A stretch of 64,000 bases of DNA from Alicyclobacillus herbarius DSM 13609 (GTDB lineage: Bacteria > Bacillota > Bacilli > Alicyclobacillales > Alicyclobacillaceae), in assembly GCF_000430585.1 (NCBI RefSeq), contig NZ_AUMH01000004.1, positions 113,781 through 177,780 of the forward strand, in the 5' to 3' direction. Numbering within the stretch: position 1 is the stretch's first letter; each line of letters opens with the position of its first letter. The notes beneath the pieces were generated by a model that did no database searches, had not been told where the DNA came from, and saw only the letters and a list, made by a program, of their open reading frames with translations. The translations under genes were made by a program, and so were the position numbers. Positions 59,420-64,000 of this stretch are shown here, piece after piece.

Positions 59420-60745
59420 TTACGCCTGTCGAACAAACGGCCGTCCTTTCCACATATCACGGCCGCCAAACCAGAAGCGCCGTGCCGAATCCACCGTCAT
59501 TGCCGTATAAAGGAAAGCGGCGAGCGGCAGCAAGGGCGCAAACGCGCATGATACCCCATACCAGCGCAGCATCGGGCAAAACGATACGCTTATCAACAGC
59601 GTCGCGGATGCGGCCAGCACCAATGCCCAAACGGCCTGCCCTGGGCCGCCCCCTCCGGCCCCCACCTCAAGCGCTGCAACCAACAGGCTCACCGGCGCCA
59701 AAAGGTACAAAAACACCATCCCGCATACCGTCCCCAACAGCAAGAGCCCGGAATAACGCAGCTGGACAAAGGCCGAGCGAGCGACCATACGCCAGATGTC
59801 CCGCAGTCGCGGATACGCTCGCAAACTCAGCACGTCCGGCCCTAGCCCCAGCCAAATCCGTCCGCCGCGACGCTTGACGTAACGGGCCAGGGCGCAGTCG
59901 TCAATCAAGGCCCCGCGGATGGGTTCAAGCCCCGCCTCGGCCAGGCAGGCCCGCCGCACCAAAATACAGCCCCCCGCCGCGGCGGCCGTGCGTGCATCGG
60001 GATTGTTGACACGCCGAAACGGATACAGCTTCGCGAAAAACAGCACGAATGCCGGAATGAGCAGCTTCTCCCAAAAGGTGTCCGCGCGCAGGCGTACCAT
60101 GCGCGAGACCAAATCCAGCTTGTCCATCCGCGCCTTGTCAACCAACGCGCGCACGGAAGCTTCGGGATGCCAGATGTCCGCATCGGTGAACAAAAGGAAC
60201 GTGTCCTGGGGTGTTGAGGCCAAAAACCCCTGCTGCATCGCCCAGACCTTTCCCGCCCAACCTTTCGGCAGTCGATCCGCTCGCAAAATGGTCAACCGTG
60301 TCGACCTTCCGCACGCCGCGGCGGCCTCCATCGCTACCTTGGCCGTCCCGTCTTCGCTTTGGTCGTCGACGAGCAGCACACGTAACGGCCCCGGGTAATC
60401 CTGCTGCAGCAAAGCGGGCAGTGACCTGGGCAGGATGTCGGCCTCATTGCGGGCTGGGACGATGACACAAACCGGGGGATAGTCTTCCGCGGGGCGGCCT
60501 TCTGCGGGGGAATCTGCCGCACGATAGTGTGTCGCACGATAGTCTGCCACAGGATATGCTGCTGCGGAATCGTCTGCGAAAGAGTCGTCCGCCACGGCCC
60601 TTGGTGCACTCCTAGGGCTCGCACGCCCGGACGAATTGTTCTGTGACGGCAACTCTACGTCCGCCCGCCAATAGCCGCCGTGCGCGAGCAAGAGATACAG
60701 CCATGCAACCAGTACCAAAGTGAGCACCCAGACCCAGACGCTCAA
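59420..60745 (-). CDS. hpnB: HpnB-like hopanoid-associated family 2 glycosyltransferase
   Basis: 441 residues. N-terminal helix then LLLAHGGYWRADVELPS, typical of HpnB, an eight-unit pentapeptide-repeat insert, and the GT-A domain: VCVIVPARNEADILPRSLPAL, VLLVDDQSEDGTAK, GWAGKVWAMQQG, LLFTDADIWHPE (DxD), GALIDDCALARYV; four membrane helices at the C-terminus. Thought to act on hopanoid side chains at the membrane. Paralogue of the gene at 11820. Runs 30-60 nt after a GtrA gene on the same strand. Confidence 0.85.
   Translation of the reverse strand: MSVWVWVLTLVLVAWLYLLLAHGGYWRADVELPSQNNSSGRASPRSAPRAVADDSFADDSAAAYPVADYRATHYRAADSPAEGRPAEDYPPVCVIVPARNEADILPRSLPALLQQDYPGPLRVLLVDDQSEDGTAKVAMEAAAACGRSTRLTILRADRLPKGWAGKVWAMQQGFLASTPQDTFLLFTDADIWHPEASVRALVDKARMDKLDLVSRMVRLRADTFWEKLLIPAFVLFFAKLYPFRRVNNPDARTAAAAGGCILVRRACLAEAGLEPIRGALIDDCALARYVKRRGGRIWLGLGPDVLSLRAYPRLRDIWRMVARSAFVQLRYSGLLLLGTVCGMVFLYLLAPVSLLVAALEVGAGGGGPGQAVWALVLAASATLLISVSFCPMLRWYGVSCAFAPLLPLAAFLYTAMTVDSARRFWFGGRDMWKGRPFVRQA
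60476..60595 (-). repeat. eight 15-bp tandem repeats encoding pentapeptides
   Basis: The insert between the first helix and the GT domain reads VADDS FADDS AAAYP VADYR ATHYR AADSP AEGRP AEDYP. The DNA shows a 15-nt period with near-identical neighbours around GCACGATAGT. Confidence 0.75.
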
Positions 60746-60782
60746 CCTTTTTACCCCCTGCCGATTTTCCGCCGACCTCGCG

Positions 60783-61169
60783 TCACTGTGCCGAACGGCC
60801 GCGAAACACCCACCACTTGCTGCCGATGAAATTGAGCAGCGAGGCGGCGAAAGAGATGGTGACTTTGATGTCCAAGAGCGGCCACGCGTCTTGTTGTAAC
60901 ACCCATAAAAGCCCTTCGGACACTCCGTAGGAGACGCCGTTCATCGCGATAAACCGAAAAAGTTCGAGCGCGTTGGGCAGATTGCGGCGACGAAAAGTCA
61001 AATACCGATTCCATAGATAACTATTGCAAATGCTGCAAGTATAGGAAATTCCTTGGGCACTGGGGGCATGCCAGTGACCGATGCGGACCAGTGCGAAAAA
61101 GGTGCCCATATCGACCGCAGTGTTCAGCGCTCCGACAAATCCAAACCGCAGCGATTGGCTGATGGTCAT
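60783..61169 (-). CDS. GtrA-family membrane protein
   Basis: About 128 residues with four membrane helices. GtrA/DPMS motif set: RFGFVGALNTAVDMGTFFAL (start), ISYTCSICNSYLWNRYLTF, and VTISFAASLLNFIGSKWWVFRG at the end (family ends F-x-x-x-(K/R)-x-W-V-F). GtrA proteins flip or present undecaprenyl- or polyprenyl-linked sugars. Lies directly before hpnB. Start at ATG 61169 is weakly supported; longer starts to 61229 are possible. Confidence 0.82.
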   Translation of the reverse strand: MTISQSLRFGFVGALNTAVDMGTFFALVRIGHWHAPSAQGISYTCSICNSYLWNRYLTFRRRNLPNALELFRFIAMNGVSYGVSEGLLWVLQQDAWPLLDIKVTISFAASLLNFIGSKWWVFRGRSAQ

Positions 61170-61360
61170 CTTACGGCCGTCGTTCCTCGTTGTTCTTTCT
61201 CTTCCCATCGAGCGACCGATACCGTTCATGTCGTGTTGGCGACCCCTTCCACTTAAGTCCCCCAGTGCGGCCTGTTCTGTCTCTCATCAGACCCGCTCTC
61301 GCCATGCCGTCCGGCGTGGTCGCCCTCGGCTGGCCGAGCCGCCGTCAACCCCTCTTGCAA

Positions 61361-61597
61361 CTATGATACGATATCCCAAGCGCGCAAGATACCGAAGCTT
61401 GTCGAGGATTTCTTCGAAAGCCTGTAAAATCTGATGCCGCGCACTTGTTGGGAAGTTGCCAGGGGAACCACAGGAAAAGGTATGGTGGTCCCCACCGGCG
61501 GAGGCGACCCGCCTGCGGCCCAGGCAACGCGGCCCGCGAGGCCAAATACGGCCGCCGAACACACAACCGCGACCGCCCACTTGCCGGCAACCGCCAT
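61361..61597 (-). CDS. possible small exported protein, 78 aa
   Basis: N-terminus MAVAGKWAVAVVCSAAVFG followed by a signal-peptidase-like AWAAG site, so it may be secreted; the rest is short and unremarkable (SPPPVGTTIPFPVVPLA). No strong ribosome site. A longer minus-strand frame covers the same DNA (61287-61781). I keep it only because the signal peptide looks genuine. Confidence 0.3.
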   Translation of the reverse strand: MAVAGKWAVAVVCSAAVFGLAGRVAWAAGGSPPPVGTTIPFPVVPLATSQQVRGIRFYRLSKKSSTSFGILRAWDIVS

Positions 61598-61704
61598 CCG
61601 GTAGTGTACGTCCTTTCAACAAGATGAAATTAGGAACCATGACAACAAGCCTACATCGGCGGTGAGGCAGCAGCCGGCTTACCGAGTCGGTCGTCGATGC
61701 TCCG

Positions 61705-62823
61705 TCAAAGTAGGCGCAGGTAGCCATAGGTGGCGGCAAACAAGGCCGTCGAGACGCATAGAGCCAGCCACAACTGCCCATGATTTAGCAGCCAACCGCC
61801 GCAGGCTGAGGCGACGGCGTTGCCGAGCGTGTTGGCAAACACGCGCAGCCCAAACATTTGGCCGTGCTCTGTAGGCGGCGTCCGCTCCAAGAACATCGCG
61901 TCCACCACCGGGCCCGGTGCCGAGGCAAAGGCGGATCGCAACAAGTACAGTACGGCAAAGGGGACTGCTCCCCCTGCCCCGGCCAGCCCCAGACTGCTGA
62001 CACCCGCCACCGCCATGGTGGCAGCCACCACCCGCTCCCGTCGCCAGCGCTCTACCGCTCGGCTGACGAGATAGGACGTCGCCGAGACGGAGAACGTCCC
62101 GGCCGCGGAGATGACGGCGACCCAGACGTCACCGAGGGCAAACCGCTGCTTCAACACAAGCGTGGCAAACGGCGTGAAAATCCCGACTGCCGCCCCGAGG
62201 CCAAACGAGTAAACGGACATCCGGGCCAGCCGCAGGGACGGCCGACGCAGCGCCTTGTCCGCCTTGGCGTCCGGCGCCTTGACCCAGACGCGGATACAGG
62301 GCGCCGCCAGCGCCAACGCAGCACCAATGAGCACTGTCACCGGGTACCCGACGCGCGCGCCCAACACCCCGCCCAACACCATACCGGCGCCAATCGCCGC
62401 CATGTATAAGGCTACAAAACGGCTCAGCACCGCCGCTTTGTTACCGCGCGGGGTGAGCGAACTGAGCACCACGTTCTCGGTAGCCATGAGCAGGCCTGCT
62501 GCCGCCCCAGCCACAGTGGATGCAGCCAGCCAAGGCACAAACCCACCCCAAAAGCCAAGCAACAGGTAGCCAATCCCTATGCCCAGCGTGGCCGCCTTCC
62601 AAACGCGAGACACCCCGAACCAGTCCGTGATGGAGCCAAGCACAAACGCGGCCACGCCGCCTGCGAACGAATTGACACCAAAGAGAAGGCCAATCTGGGC
62701 ATCCGACATGCCGCCATGCGCGAACAAAAACGGTTGCGCGTACGTGACCAACCCGATGCCCGTGCTGAGCAAGACTTCCGACTCAAAGTACAAAGCCAGC
62801 GGACTCATCCATCGCTTCAACAA
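61705..62823 (-). CDS. MFS transporter, drug/metabolite exporter type
   Basis: 372 residues, about 11-12 membrane helices. Motif A-like GSITDWFGVSRVWKAA between helices 2 and 3; VGIFTPFATLVLKQRF begins the second half; the AFASAPGPVVDAMFLERTP segment is typical of multidrug-type MFS. Starts at TTG 62823 with GGAGGAAGGG upstream; spacing is long, so the start is uncertain. Separate transcription unit between the hpnB/gtrA group and the truncated dehydrogenase. Confidence 0.8.
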   Translation of the reverse strand: MLKRWMSPLALYFESEVLLSTGIGLVTYAQPFLFAHGGMSDAQIGLLFGVNSFAGGVAAFVLGSITDWFGVSRVWKAATLGIGIGYLLLGFWGGFVPWLAASTVAGAAAGLLMATENVVLSSLTPRGNKAAVLSRFVALYMAAIGAGMVLGGVLGARVGYPVTVLIGAALALAAPCIRVWVKAPDAKADKALRRPSLRLARMSVYSFGLGAAVGIFTPFATLVLKQRFALGDVWVAVISAAGTFSVSATSYLVSRAVERWRRERVVAATMAVAGVSSLGLAGAGGAVPFAVLYLLRSAFASAPGPVVDAMFLERTPPTEHGQMFGLRVFANTLGNAVASACGGWLLNHGQLWLALCVSTALFAATYGYLRLL

Positions 62824-62855
62824 ATGTTCCGTTTCCCTTCCTCCAAACCCCGACC

Positions 62856-63671
62856 TTACTTTTGCAGCGCCTGAATGACGGCCGCCATGTCCACATCCGC
62901 CAACCCGGCGGCAAACGCGTCGTCGTACGCGGACAATGCCGCCCGAATCGACGCCCCGCGCTGCTTCAGGTCACGCAGGTAGGCGTCCATCAGGCGCAGG
63001 TCCTTGCGCATGTGTTTGAGCGCAAACGCCGCCGGGTAATCATTCGCCGCCCACAGCGGCCGCTTCATCGCCAGGATGCCCGACCACATGCCCGTCTCCG
63101 ATAGCACCTCGAGGAATGCCTGCCGCCCGAGGCCCGCCGCCTCGGCCGCCACCAGGCACTCGCCGGCCGCTTCCACCACGACGCCCAGGTACGCGTTGAC
63201 CAACAGTTTCATCGCCGCCCCGCTGCCCACCGGGCCGAAGTGAAAGGCCCGCTTGGCAAGGGCCGCAAACACCGGCTGCATGCGGGAAAACGCCTCCGTG
63301 CTCCCGCCGGCCAGCACCACTAGCTGCCCCTGTTCCGCCGGTCGGACAGACCCCGATACGGGAGCGTCCATCAGTTCCAGCCCGGCCTCCGCCAGCTGCT
63401 CGGCGATGCTTTGTGTTTCGTCGACACCAATGGTGCTTTGGTTGACGATGAGCGTGCCTCTGGGTACCGCGCTCACCACCCCATCCGGGCCAAACAGCAC
63501 CTGCCGCACCGCCTCTGCGTCTGAGACCATCAGTATGACCACGTCGCACCCGTCGACCGCCTCCTGGATGGATCCGCAGAGGCGACCGCCGCCGAGGTCC
63601 ACGTCCTTCGGTGTGCGGTTGTACGCCCGTACGTCAAACCCGGCGCGGACCAGGTTGCGCGCCATCGGGAC
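62856..63671 (-). pseudogene. 3-hydroxyisobutyrate-dehydrogenase-family gene missing its start
   Basis: About 270 codons match the family: VPMARNLVRAGFDVRAYNRTP, VILMVSDAEAVRQVLF, VNQSTIGVDETQ, MDAPVSGSVRPAEQGQLVVLAGG, KLLVNAYLGVVVEAAGE (catalytic Lys) and LKHMRKDLRLMDAY. The expected first ~15 residues holding the GFIGLGxMG nucleotide-binding loop are missing: homology stops at V-P-M-A-R at 63671, where foreign sequence from the tnpB element begins. The lost part may lie beyond the right edge. Confidence 0.75.
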
Positions 63672-64000
63672 CCGTTCTGCGATTCATAGACAAATATCCA
63701 CTCGTCGCTTCCTGCTTCGATGAGCCATGACTAGCGGCGTGTCGCCGCCCCGCCAGAGGACTCTCCACAGGCGTGAATTCCCACGGAACTCGCGGTACTG
63801 AACTTCAAAAGATTCCGAGCCGCATTCACGTCACGGTCGTGGTGCGTGTTGCACGTTGGACACGTCCATTCGCGCACCGAAAGCGGCAACTCGTCCAACA
63901 CATGCCCGCATACGGAGCATGTCTTACTGCTCGCGTAAAAGCGCGGCACGACCGTCAGCGTTGATCCATACCATGCGCACTTGTACGCGAGCATTCGGCG
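63672..64000 (-). mobile_element. IS200/IS605-family element, right end, running off the window
   Basis: Begins where the dehydrogenase homology stops and includes the 3' part of tnpB. A perfect stem GCGGCG/CGCCGC (63734-63748) overlaps the tnpB stop, as in 3' ends from which omega-RNA guides are made; the guide would read into the dehydrogenase gene. Confidence 0.65.
63731..64000 (-). CDS. tnpB: TnpB-family RNA-guided nuclease, C-terminal part
   Basis: The last ~90 residues of TnpB, open at the window edge. Seen: RRMLAYKCAWYGSTLTVVPRFYASSKTCSVCGH (zinc ribbon CxxC), then EWTCPTCNTHHDRDVNAARNLL with the second CxxC and the RuvC-III Asp of DRDxNAA. The tail IHACGESSG is typical. TnpB is an ancestor of Cas12 nucleases, guided by RNA from its own 3' end. 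Whether the N-terminal RuvC residues are intact cannot be judged here. Confidence 0.9.
   Translation of the reverse strand, partial: RRMLAYKCAWYGSTLTVVPRFYASSKTCSVCGHVLDELPLSVREWTCPTCNTHHDRDVNAARNLLKFSTASSVGIHACGESSGGAATRR

Overview
The window is about 58-60% G+C with Shine-Dalgarno sites typical of Bacillota. Several genes point to an aerobic, acid- or heat-tolerant spore-former of the Alicyclobacillus type: a bacterial G1 (eqolisin) peptidase, an HpnB-like hopanoid-associated glycosyltransferase, an R2-like ligand-binding oxidase, a phosphosulfolactate synthase, a thermophilic M29 aminopeptidase and a NiaR repressor. The genus is an inference. I see no rRNA, tRNA or CRISPR array. Most of the window reads as ordinary chromosome; three traces of IS200/IS605-type elements lie in the last 12 kb.

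Layout. 0-6.5 kb: small coiled-coil and XRE regulators, a GNAT-like protein, CcdA, a YfhP-like membrane protein, and a GntR/DUF1648 pair behind a perfect inverted repeat. 7-18 kb: methyltransferase, lipoprotein, DUF1641 protein, MFS exporter, membrane glycosyltransferase, aldo/keto reductase, then an operon of an XRE regulator with a ligand-binding-like domain, a molybdate/tungstate-type binding lipoprotein and a permease, with no ATPase. 18-25.5 kb: phospholipase C/acid phosphatase, two IclR regulators and pobA, then a GAF-kinase/NarL-type two-component system whose first GAF domain carries four cysteines. 25.6-29.8 kb: QueA-like/SDR pair and a marR-drrA-drrB efflux operon. 30-35 kb: two tiny membrane proteins, an APH-like kinase and R2lox, a nitroreductase, a MATE pump. 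35-38.7 kb: a three-gene glycan cluster. 39-44 kb: M29 aminopeptidase, Gfo/Idh oxidoreductase, Fur/PerR-like regulator plus 2-Cys peroxiredoxin with a perfect 9-1-9 operator, a thioredoxin-like protein and GcvH. 44-46.5 kb: arsR-(arsI fragment)-arsB-arsC.

47-52.6 kb is the most intriguing block: a minus-strand run of MFS transporter, acyltransferase-3, acyl-CoA/AMP ligase, phosphosulfolactate synthase and a VOC protein. The overlap of ligase and synthase suggests a pathway that makes, acylates and moves a sulfonated C3 compound. 53-59 kb: epimerase, G1 peptidase, NiaR, a DUF2249/multi-TM/DUF59 operon and PurU. 59.4-64 kb: HpnB-like glycosyltransferase with a pentapeptide-repeat insert, GtrA, an MFS protein, and a 3-hydroxyisobutyrate-dehydrogenase-like gene that lost its start next to a tnpB-carrying element running off the right edge.
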